From Maridesulfovibrio ferrireducens (GTDB lineage: Bacteria; Desulfobacterota; Desulfovibrionia; Desulfovibrionales; Desulfovibrionaceae): a DNA stretch of 64,000 nucleotides. The position numbers and the translations under genes were made by a program. This document shows positions 37,150-43,668 of this stretch, piece by piece. The notes beneath the pieces were generated by a model. The model was given only the letters and a program-made list of their open reading frames with translations, made no database searches and was not told the origin of the DNA. Position 1 is the stretch's first letter, and each line of letters begins with the position of its first letter. Location of the stretch: positions 307,404-371,403 of the forward strand of contig NZ_JAEINN010000003.1 of the NCBI RefSeq assembly GCF_016342405.1, given 5' to 3'.

Positions 37150-39927
37150 ATGTTCCCACATCAAAAAAACGCGGCGGTATCAGCCGCAAAAGGATTCAGA
37201 ATTGAAAAGCTACCCATCATTCTCCTTCTTCTCGGAGCACTCCTAATGACTGCCGGATGCAAGATAGAGAGAACAGAACAAAGCGATAAACTGAAAGTTT
37301 CACAGAAAACCTCTGCTGAAGATTCCGCCATCAAGGAACTGAAAAAAGAAATTTCAGAAGCCTTGTCTTCAGGTGACGGTCCGCACATTATAAAACTCAA
37401 AAACGGAATGAATCTTCTTATTAAGGAAGACACCAGATTTCCTCTGGTTAATGTCCGTCTGTTTGTTCATGCCGGTTCATCATATGAAACTCCTGATCAA
37501 GCAGGTATAAGTCACCTTCTGGAGCATATGGTTTTTAAAGGAACCGACAAACGCGCTCCCGGGCAGACAGCTCTTGAAATCGAATCTGTCGGCGGTGACA
37601 TGAACGCCGCGACAAGCTTTGACTATACAGTCTACTACGTTGAAGTGCCTGAAAATGAGTGGAAGCTCGGCATGGATATCGTCACGGATATGGCTTTCAA
37701 CGCCAAAATAGATCCCGAAGAACTCAAATCTGAACGCGATGTTGTGCTTTCCGAACTTGAAAGAGGCGAAGACAATCCCGGAAGCAGGATATTCAAAACG
37801 CTGCAATCAATTGTCTGGAAAGATAGCAGCTATCAGTGGCCTATTATCGGCTACCGCGAAACTGTCGAAAAAATTTCTTCCGAAGACATCCACGCATACA
37901 TAGACAGGCTGTATCAGCCTCAATCAATGCTGCTGAGCGTTGTCGGTAAAATTGATCCGCAGCAGGTTGCTCTTGAAGCTGAAAAACTTTGCGGATCATT
38001 AGAAGCTACCCAGCCGGTAGTGCCTCCCGTAAAATTTGCTACTCCTGAGAACGGAAAAACTACTATTAAGATAATTCCCGGTAAGTGGAACAAAGTTTAC
38101 ATCGGAGCAGCTTTCCCTATTCCCGGTATCACCTCAGCGAAAGTTGCAGGGCTTGAGACTCTATGTGAATTGCTCGGCGGCGGAGAAACTTCCAAACTCT
38201 ACCGCAAATTTAAATATGAAAAAAGAATGGTCGACAGCATTTCCGTTTCGTCGCTGACACTTCAGCGCTCCGGCATGCTATATATCTTTGCAACTCTTGA
38301 TGCGGACAAGGTAGAAGAGTTCTGGAAAGAACTTATAATTGAATTGTCTTCCATTGATTTCAATCAGTTTACCGACCGTGAAATGGAGCGAGTTTCCCTG
38401 AATCTTGAAGATTCATTATTCCTGACCAAGGAAACCCTTTCGGGACTCGCTTCAAAGCTCGGCTATTTTCAGTTCTTTGAAAATGGACAGCAGGCCGAAG
38501 AAAACTACCTTTACGATGTAAAAAACATTACCCGTCAGCAGCTTCAAAAGCTTTATGATGAATACTTTGTGCCTGAAAAGCTTGCATCATGCATGCTCAC
38601 GCCCGAAGGGTTCAAAACGACAGAACAAGATCTTGAAAAAATTGTAGCGGACAACTGGCCTGCAAAGAAAGTGACCGCCAATGAAAGCAGCGTATCCGGT
38701 CCCGGTGAAGCTTCCACCATTGAGCTTGCGAACGGTAGCAAACTGGTTTTCATTCCTGATACGACACTGCCCTACACTGCAATGTCCATGTACTGGTCCG
38801 GCGGTGATGCAGATTTGACAGTAGAAGATCAGGGGCTGTCCGCGCTGGTTTCCCAGAGTTTGACTCGCGGAACCGCAAGCATGAACGCAACTGAACTTGA
38901 AGATTATGTTTCTGACAGAGCCGCCTCCATAGGAGCCTCTGCCGGACGCGAAGTTTTCGCCATAACGTCCAAGTTCCCTTCCCGTTTCACTGCCGACATG
39001 TTCCCGCTCATCAAAGAAATTCTGACTGCTCCACGCTTTGCAGCCGAAGAAATAGACCGCGCTAAACAAGATCAGATTTCGTCCATTAAACGCAAAGAAG
39101 ATCGACCTGTAAGCTTAGCTTTCAGAAACATCTTTCCCTTCCTGTTTAAAAACGGAACCTACTCATATTACCACCTCGGTGTGCCTGCAAACGTTGAGAA
39201 CTTCACTGAAGAGAATATCCGTGATTTCTGGGCCAAGCAATCATCCCGTCCATTTGTCATCGCAGTGTGCGGAGATTATGACCGCGAAGCTCTCATGAAT
39301 TTCGCCAAAGAACTTGACGCAAAACTCGTTCTCAAAGACAAGCCTGTCGAAATTCCCGTCCCTGACTGGGGAACTGAAAACAAGCTAAAACTCACCCTGC
39401 CCGACCGGAATCAGGCGCATCTCATGGCCATTTTCCCTATCCCGGGTATGGAAGACGAAGAAGCGACAGCAGGACTGTCTCTACTCAGAGCCGCCCTTGC
39501 CGGACAGAGCGGACTTCTGTTCCGCGATCTACGCGATAAGCAGGGCCTCGGCTACACAGTAACCGCATTCCTATGGCAGGCTCCCAAAACCGGATTCATG
39601 GCCTTCTACATTGGCACCAAGCCGGAACAGGTGGAACAGGCAATGGCGGGATTTGAAAAAACAGTCGCCATGCTGCAAAAAGATGATCTACCGGAAAAAG
39701 AAATCCAGAGAGCTAAAAACATTCTGAACGGTGAGTACTATCAGGAACATCAAAGTCTACTTTCACGAAGCAGAGAATCTGCAAGCTTAATTGTAAAAGG
39801 ATTCGAACCTGACCTTGATCTCAAGCTCATTGAAAAAGCCGGAAAAATGAATGCGGCAGATGTCAGAATCCTTATTAACAAATATCTGGACTGGAACAAA
39901 AAATATACGCTGACAGTCCAGCCCTAG
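37150..39927 (+). CDS. M16 family zinc peptidase, lipoprotein
   Basis: About 925 residues from the ATG at 37150; GGGAG lies ten bases upstream, and earlier in-frame starts (37099 TTG, 37114 ATG) have poorer sites. Lipobox LLMTAGC near residue 35 predicts a lipid anchor, so it acts in the periplasm. Two M16 halves: the first has the inverted zinc motif HLLEH (about 121-125) with downstream Glu in VVLSELERG; the second half has the ligand-poor RxxxGLGYT pattern (LRDKQGLGYTVTAF). This is the full pitrilysin/PqqL-like length in one chain. Substrate unknown. It ends in a strong terminator, so it is monocistronic. Confidence 0.92.
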   Translation: MFPHQKNAAVSAAKGFRIEKLPIILLLLGALLMTAGCKIERTEQSDKLKVSQKTSAEDSAIKELKKEISEALSSGDGPHIIKLKNGMNLLIKEDTRFPLVNVRLFVHAGSSYETPDQAGISHLLEHMVFKGTDKRAPGQTALEIESVGGDMNAATSFDYTVYYVEVPENEWKLGMDIVTDMAFNAKIDPEELKSERDVVLSELERGEDNPGSRIFKTLQSIVWKDSSYQWPIIGYRETVEKISSEDIHAYIDRLYQPQSMLLSVVGKIDPQQVALEAEKLCGSLEATQPVVPPVKFATPENGKTTIKIIPGKWNKVYIGAAFPIPGITSAKVAGLETLCELLGGGETSKLYRKFKYEKRMVDSISVSSLTLQRSGMLYIFATLDADKVEEFWKELIIELSSIDFNQFTDREMERVSLNLEDSLFLTKETLSGLASKLGYFQFFENGQQAEENYLYDVKNITRQQLQKLYDEYFVPEKLASCMLTPEGFKTTEQDLEKIVADNWPAKKVTANESSVSGPGEASTIELANGSKLVFIPDTTLPYTAMSMYWSGGDADLTVEDQGLSALVSQSLTRGTASMNATELEDYVSDRAASIGASAGREVFAITSKFPSRFTADMFPLIKEILTAPRFAAEEIDRAKQDQISSIKRKEDRPVSLAFRNIFPFLFKNGTYSYYHLGVPANVENFTEENIRDFWAKQSSRPFVIAVCGDYDREALMNFAKELDAKLVLKDKPVEIPVPDWGTENKLKLTLPDRNQAHLMAIFPIPGMEDEEATAGLSLLRAALAGQSGLLFRDLRDKQGLGYTVTAFLWQAPKTGFMAFYIGTKPEQVEQAMAGFEKTVAMLQKDDLPEKEIQRAKNILNGEYYQEHQSLLSRSRESASLIVKGFEPDLDLKLIEKAGKMNAADVRILINKYLDWNKKYTLTVQP

Positions 39928-39967
39928 AAAACATCACACGCTATACTAGCTAACTAATTAGCTTTTG

Positions 39968-39999
39968 ACCCCCCGTAGAATATTGATTCTGCGGGGGGT
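39968..39999 (+). terminator. Terminator of the M16 peptidase gene
   Basis: A 14-bp stem (ACCCCCCGTAGAAT with ATTCTGCGGGGGGT, one G-U pair), 4-base loop, then TTTTTA. Confidence 0.92.
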
Positions 40000-40028
40000 T
40001 TTTATTGATTGATCAGTGAAACAATGAT

Positions 40029-40043
40029 ATTGGTCTGACCAAT
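40029..40043 (+). promoter_or_regulatory. FadR/PdhR-type operator 1
   Basis: ATTGGTCTGACCAAT, a perfect palindrome around one central base. It is nearly the PdhR consensus ATTGGTATGACCAAT, and lies 31 bases before the start of a FadR-family regulator gene. Autoregulation is the natural reading. Confidence 0.7.
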
Positions 40044-40057
40044 TGCTTAATAATAAA

Positions 40058-40072
40058 ATTGGTAGGACCTCT
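40058..40072 (+). promoter_or_regulatory. FadR/PdhR-type operator 2 (degenerate)
   Basis: ATTGGTAGGACCTCT shares ATTGGT and ACC at the same positions with operator 1, 29 bases away, and overlaps the ribosome site. The right half-site is poor. Confidence 0.45.
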
Positions 40073-40073
40073 T

Positions 40074-40769
40074 ATGGATATAAAAAAGCCGCAAAATCCT
40101 GTTTATGAAGCTGTTGCAAAACAGATCACCGAATTGATTAAATCCGGTGAATTACAGCAAGGTGACAAGCTTCCTTCGGAGCGTAACTTAGCTGAAAAAT
40201 TTAAAGTTTCGCGCAGTTCCGTGCGGGAAGCCATCAAAGCACTGATCCATAAAAATTTAGTTGAAAGTAAACGAGGAGATGGAACCTACATCTGTGCTCA
40301 CATCGATGCCGACATTATTGAAGCATTCACCGAAGCCTTCGCTGATCAAAAAAAACGACTGAGTGACATTTTTCAATTCAGAAAAGTAATCGAACCTCAA
40401 ATTGCGGGGTTAGCTGCAATTTCAATAGATGATGAAACTTTAAACCGCATGAAAATAATCGTATGTAATCAAGAGATACGGATCAGGTCAGGCAAAGACA
40501 CTGGTGACCTTGATGCCGAGTTTCATCTTGAAATTGCAAAAGCCAGCGGTAACAGCATCTTTCCGGATATGATGGAAGCTCTCAGTAAAATTATAAAGGA
40601 AAGCCGTTCGCAATCGTTGCAAAACACAACGCGAAAGCAAAAATCTATAACAGCACACTTTGATCTTCTAAAAGCATTTGAAAACCATGATTCGGCCTTG
40701 GCGCAGAAAATAATGAGACAACATATTGAAGAAATTGAATCTGCGGCAACCGGATCTGATTCACTATAA
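40074..40769 (+). CDS. FadR/PdhR-subfamily GntR transcription regulator
   Basis: 231 residues from the ATG at 40074 (AGGA upstream; a TTG five codons earlier is in frame but lacks a site). N-terminal winged helix (GDKLPSERNLAEKFKVSRSSVREAIKALIHKNLVESKRGDGTYI, about 32-75) and an FCD ligand domain (about 95-225) with the metal/ligand His pattern DAEFHLEIAKASGN and ITAHFDLLKAFENHD. The closest described types are PdhR, LldR and GlcC, which bind pyruvate, lactate or glycolate. With the downstream transporter and hydroxyacid dehydrogenase, a 2-hydroxyacid response is likely. Confidence 0.9.
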   Translation: MDIKKPQNPVYEAVAKQITELIKSGELQQGDKLPSERNLAEKFKVSRSSVREAIKALIHKNLVESKRGDGTYICAHIDADIIEAFTEAFADQKKRLSDIFQFRKVIEPQIAGLAAISIDDETLNRMKIIVCNQEIRIRSGKDTGDLDAEFHLEIAKASGNSIFPDMMEALSKIIKESRSQSLQNTTRKQKSITAHFDLLKAFENHDSALAQKIMRQHIEEIESAATGSDSL

Positions 40770-40794
40770 AAAGACCTAAAAAGAGGATTTAAAC

Positions 40795-41592
40795 ATGATT
40801 TCAACATTGCTGATTTTTGTAGTTCTAGGGGTTATTGCCGGAATACTTGCCGGACTCCTTGGTATTGGCGGAGGACTGGTCATTGTTCCAATTTTATATT
40901 TTGCACTTCCCCAGCTCGGCATAACTGAAGCTCAATTAATGCATGTAGCTCTCGGAACATCACTGGCGACTATTATCTTCACGTCCATCTCCAGCATGCG
41001 TGCTCACAACTCACGCGGAGCCATCCGCTGGGACATATTTAAGACTATCACCCCCGGTATATTAATAGGAACGTTTCTTGGATCATGCTTTGCAGCATAT
41101 TTAAACACGACCATCCTGAAAATCATCTTTGTTATTTTTCTCTACTATGTTGCTTCACAGATGCTGCTTGGACTCAAACCTAAAGCTTCGCGTCAAGTTC
41201 CGGGAACATGGGGAATGTTCGGAGCAGGCAATGCTATCGGTGCAATGTCCAGCCTTGTTGGCATCGGCGGCGGAACACTTTCAGTTCCTTTTCTGACCAT
41301 GTGCAACATCCCGATTCATACCGCAATCGGCACTGCTGCGGCCATAGGACTTCCTATCGCATTGGCAGGAACTGCCGGATTCATCTGGACAGGAATCGGA
41401 GTACAAGGGCTACCGGACTGGACTATAGGTTTTATATATCTTCCCGCACTTATCGGAATTGTTTCAACAAGCATGCTGACAGCTCCTTTTGGTGCAAAAC
41501 TCGCTCACAGCCTGCCTGTTGCAAAACTGAAAATGATTTTTGCGATTCTTCTTCTAGTAGTCGCAACAAAAATGCTGATCAGCCTTTTTTAA
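40795..41592 (+). CDS. TauE/SafE-family sulfite/anion exporter
   Basis: 265 residues, about eight membrane helices in two homologous halves, each with the family motif: GILAGLLGIGGGLVIVPIL (about 15-33) and GAMSSLVGIGGGTLSVPFL (about 147-165). Family members move sulfite, sulfoacetate or other organic anions. AGAGGA precedes the ATG 25 bases after the regulator stop, so it is in the same unit. Transported anion unknown; the neighbouring hydroxyacid dehydrogenase suggests lactate, glycolate or a sulfonated analogue such as sulfolactate. Confidence 0.88.
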   Translation: MISTLLIFVVLGVIAGILAGLLGIGGGLVIVPILYFALPQLGITEAQLMHVALGTSLATIIFTSISSMRAHNSRGAIRWDIFKTITPGILIGTFLGSCFAAYLNTTILKIIFVIFLYYVASQMLLGLKPKASRQVPGTWGMFGAGNAIGAMSSLVGIGGGTLSVPFLTMCNIPIHTAIGTAAAIGLPIALAGTAGFIWTGIGVQGLPDWTIGFIYLPALIGIVSTSMLTAPFGAKLAHSLPVAKLKMIFAILLLVVATKMLISLF

Positions 41593-41637
41593 ATTACTTT
41601 AATCTATTTATTACACTCAAATTCAGGAGTAATTACC

Positions 41638-42648
41638 ATGAAATCAACTCGCGACAACGCCAGAGAATTAATGAAAGGATATTGCAAAGTCTGTCCTGTC
41701 TGCAACGGAAACGGTTGTGTAGGTGAAGTTCCGGGAATGGGCGGATTAGGCACTGGATCAAGCTTTAAAAATAACTTTAAAGCTCTGGCAGATATTAAAC
41801 TGAATATGCGCACCATTCACGATTTTTGCGAACCCGATACCAGCCTAAACATCATGGGCATGAAGCTTGATATTCCAGTAATAGCCGCACCTATCGGCGG
41901 AGTTTCATTCAATATGGGCGGAAAAATAGAAGAAATTGATTACATTTCAGCTAAACTTAAAGCTTGCGCCGCAAAAGGGATTATCGGTTGCACCGGAGAC
42001 GGCGTGCCGGACTTCATTCATCAAAGCGGATTTACTGCCATTGAAGAAGTTAAAGGACACGGAATTCCATTTATCAAACCGTGGGAAGAATCTGAACTGT
42101 ATATGAAGCTTGAAAAAGCAGAAAAAACAGGCGCTAAAATCATAGGCATGGACATCGACGCGGCAGGACTCATTACACTGAAAAAAATGGGCCGCCCGGT
42201 TACACCGAAACCTATCAGCAAACTGCGCTCCATAATTGAATCAGTAAATGCGGACTTCATCCTTAAAGGAATCATGACCCCCGATGAAGCTAAAATGGCT
42301 ATTGATGCCGGAGCAAAAGGAATTGTCGTTTCCAATCATGGAGGACGCGTTCTCGACTCCTGCCCCGGTACTGCCGAAGTTTTGCGCGAAATATCAAAAG
42401 CTGTTGCAGGACAATGCGCCATCATGGTTGACGGCGGAGTCAGAACCGGAATCGATGTTCTTAAAATGCTGGCTCTCGGTGCCGACGCAGTAATGATCGG
42501 ACGCCCGTTCTCCATTGCCACCATAGGCGGATTACAAGACGGAGCTGAAAAATATATTGATCAGCTGAAATCTGAATTCACTCAGGCAATGGTTCTTACC
42601 GGCACAGCAAGAGCTGATTCTGTAAATTTATCAGCGTTATATTATTAA
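41638..42648 (+). CDS. FMN-dependent alpha-hydroxyacid dehydrogenase
   Basis: 336-residue TIM barrel. FMN and active-site marks: IPVIAAPIGGVSF (about 79-91), DFILKGIMTPDEAKMAIDAGAKGIVVSNHGGRVLD with active Lys and His-Gly-Gly-Arg (about 210-240), MVDGGVRTGIDVLKMLALGADAVMIGRP (about 260-290). It is shorter than classical lactate oxidase and has an unusual N-terminal cysteine cluster, YCKVCPVCNGNGC (residues 15-27), that might bind a metal or Fe-S centre. AGGAG upstream. Third gene of the regulator-exporter-dehydrogenase cassette; oxidises an L-2-hydroxyacid, identity unknown. Confidence 0.85.
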   Translation: MKSTRDNARELMKGYCKVCPVCNGNGCVGEVPGMGGLGTGSSFKNNFKALADIKLNMRTIHDFCEPDTSLNIMGMKLDIPVIAAPIGGVSFNMGGKIEEIDYISAKLKACAAKGIIGCTGDGVPDFIHQSGFTAIEEVKGHGIPFIKPWEESELYMKLEKAEKTGAKIIGMDIDAAGLITLKKMGRPVTPKPISKLRSIIESVNADFILKGIMTPDEAKMAIDAGAKGIVVSNHGGRVLDSCPGTAEVLREISKAVAGQCAIMVDGGVRTGIDVLKMLALGADAVMIGRPFSIATIGGLQDGAEKYIDQLKSEFTQAMVLTGTARADSVNLSALYY

Positions 42649-42703
42649 CAATTATCTAACTTAAATTATTACAAAAAGTACTGTATTAAAAATTCAGAAT
42701 GTA

Positions 42704-42732
42704 TTGACGCCACCTTTTCAGAGGGGTATATT
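42704..42732 (+). promoter_or_regulatory. Sigma-70 promoter of structured RNA 1
   Basis: TTGACG, exactly 17 bases, TATATT. The same arrangement precedes RNA 2. Predicted transcript start near 42740. Confidence 0.75.
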
Positions 42733-42739
42733 TAAATCA

Positions 42740-43042
42740 AAGGTAAAGGCAGCCATCAAAAATGGCTTTTTATCCAACCCCCAACGGGAGTGAACTTAGC
42801 GTTGATATCACAATCCCATAACGAGCCTGACGTAGAGGCTCAACTTGAGGGGTAAAACCAAGCGCGAGAGTTCTGTTAATCTCTCCTTTTGTGGGCCCGT
42901 GGAGAGATTGGAAACTGCCGGGTATCCGGCCTAGCTGAAACGGAACCCCTCAAAAACGGTAAAAAACGCGTCTTCTGAGTCAACTTGGAAAAACAGATTT
43001 TAAACCCCCGATCGAAATTTTATATTTCGGTCGGGGTTTTGT
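42740..43042 (+). ncRNA. Structured RNA 1 of a tandem pair, unrecognised family
   Basis: About 300 bases with no conserved reading frame. Elements in order: a 5' hairpin (AGCCAT/ATGGCT, 42751-42766); CAACG/CGTTG stem (42782-42804) whose loop GTGA can pair with TCAC at 42808-42811, a pseudoknot; AGCCT/AGGCT hairpin (42824-42840); a 9-bp long-range stem TTGAGGGGT (42845-42853) with ACCCCTCAA (42945-42953) that encloses AATCTCTCC/GGAGAGATT (42878-42909) and GCCGG/CCGGC (42917-42930). It ends in a T-tailed hairpin. RNA 2 has the same elements in the same order. It is not 6S, SRP RNA, tmRNA, RNase P RNA or a riboswitch class I know. Function unknown. Confidence 0.8.
43005..43040 (+). terminator. 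Terminator of structured RNA 1
   Basis: CCCCGATCGAAA pairs with TTTCGGTCGGGG (one G-U) followed by TTTTGTTTT. Confidence 0.88.
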
Positions 43043-43150
43043 TTTGGATTTTTTAGCACGGTAAAAACCAACTTCAGCTATTAATCACAGTTTCAATTAA
43101 AATCTTAACATACTTATATTAAATGTTTTTTTAATTACCACCTAAAATAA

Positions 43151-43203
43151 TCAACAAATAATCAACAAATAACATATTATTTGTTGACGACATCCCTCAA
43201 CAA
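43151..43203 (+). promoter_or_regulatory. Cluster of TCAACAA motifs at the RNA 2 promoter
   Basis: TCAACAAATA occurs at 43151-43160 and 43162-43171 and inverted (TATTTGTTGA) at 43178-43187, overlapping the -35 box; TCAACAA recurs at 43197-43203 in the spacer. The second and third make a perfect 10-bp inverted repeat with a 6-base spacer. RNA 1 has no such cluster. Likely operator. Confidence 0.5.
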
Positions 43204-43212
43204 GAGTATTTT
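43184..43212 (+). promoter_or_regulatory. Sigma-70 promoter of structured RNA 2
   Basis: TTGACG, 17 bases, TATTTT, the same geometry as the RNA 1 promoter. Predicted start near 43220. Confidence 0.7.
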
Positions 43213-43436
43213 TTAATCAACGGTAGGAAAGGCCCTTAAAGAAGGCATTTCTACTTAACCCCAACGGGAGTGAACCTAGCGTTGAAATCACATTCCCATA
43301 ACAAGCCTTTATTAGAGGCTCAAGCTGAGGGGTAATCCTTACTGCGAGAGTTCTGTTAGAATCTCCTCTTCGGGCCCACGGAGAGACTGGAAACGGCCGG
43401 GCAATCCGGCACAGCGATTGAAATGGAACCCCTCAA

Positions 43437-43597
43437 AACGGTTATAGCGCGTATCTGGATAACTAGAAAAACAACAGATTTAAACAGTTTAAGTGGTTGA
43501 AAATCGGATTCTGAATAACTCGGAAAACAACAGATTTAAAACGATTTAAGAGTTTAAAACGCGTAATTAAGTAACTTTAAAAAGAACGTTTTGTTAA
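43437..43597 (+). repeat. Tandem ~56-base repeats in the tail of RNA 2
   Basis: ACAACAGATTTA occurs at 43471 and 43527, period 56. Each unit carries TCTG..AACT..GGAAAA..CAGATTT, in which TCTG and CAGA can pair. A degenerate third unit (43551-43597) follows. RNA 1 has a single unit at 42972-43005. Confidence 0.7.
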
Positions 43598-43630
43598 CCC
43601 CCGATCAGGCCCATTTGCCGGATCGGGGTT
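43598..43630 (+). terminator. Terminator of structured RNA 2
   Basis: CCCCGATC pairs with GATCGGGG, with an inner GGC/GCC stem, followed by TTTTATTTT. Its stem resembles that of the RNA 1 terminator. Confidence 0.88.
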
Positions 43631-43668
43631 TTATTTTGCGCAAGTTTAACTTTTCCATTCTTCCACTT

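Larger units (their letters stand above)
43220..43634 (+). ncRNA. Structured RNA 2 of the tandem pair, with extended 3' tail
   Basis: About 415 bases, homologous to RNA 1 across its core (43255-43440). Conserved blocks include CCCCAACGGGAGTGAAC, GAGGCTCAA, TGAGGGGTAA and GCGAGAGTTCTGTTA. The CAACG/CGTTG stem, the GTGA/TCAC pseudoknot, the AGCCT/AGGCT hairpin, the 8-bp TGAGGGGT (43326-43333)/ACCCCTCA (43428-43435) stem and the GCCGG/CCGGC hairpin are all kept while loops differ in sequence. The 5' hairpin is kept in shape but not in sequence. The 3' part holds two to three copies of a unit of about 56 bases that RNA 1 has once. Ends in its own terminator 35 bases before the mgtA stop. Function unknown. 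Confidence 0.8.

Noticed and set aside
42762..42821. A 19-codon frame (ATG to TAA) inside structured RNA 1
   Set aside because: The homologous region of RNA 2 has no start codon and an early stop, while the stems are preserved, so the unit is noncoding.
42740..43634. CRISPR array or retron in the repeat region
   Set aside because: Only two diverged long copies with no regular spacers, and no cas or reverse transcriptase gene nearby.
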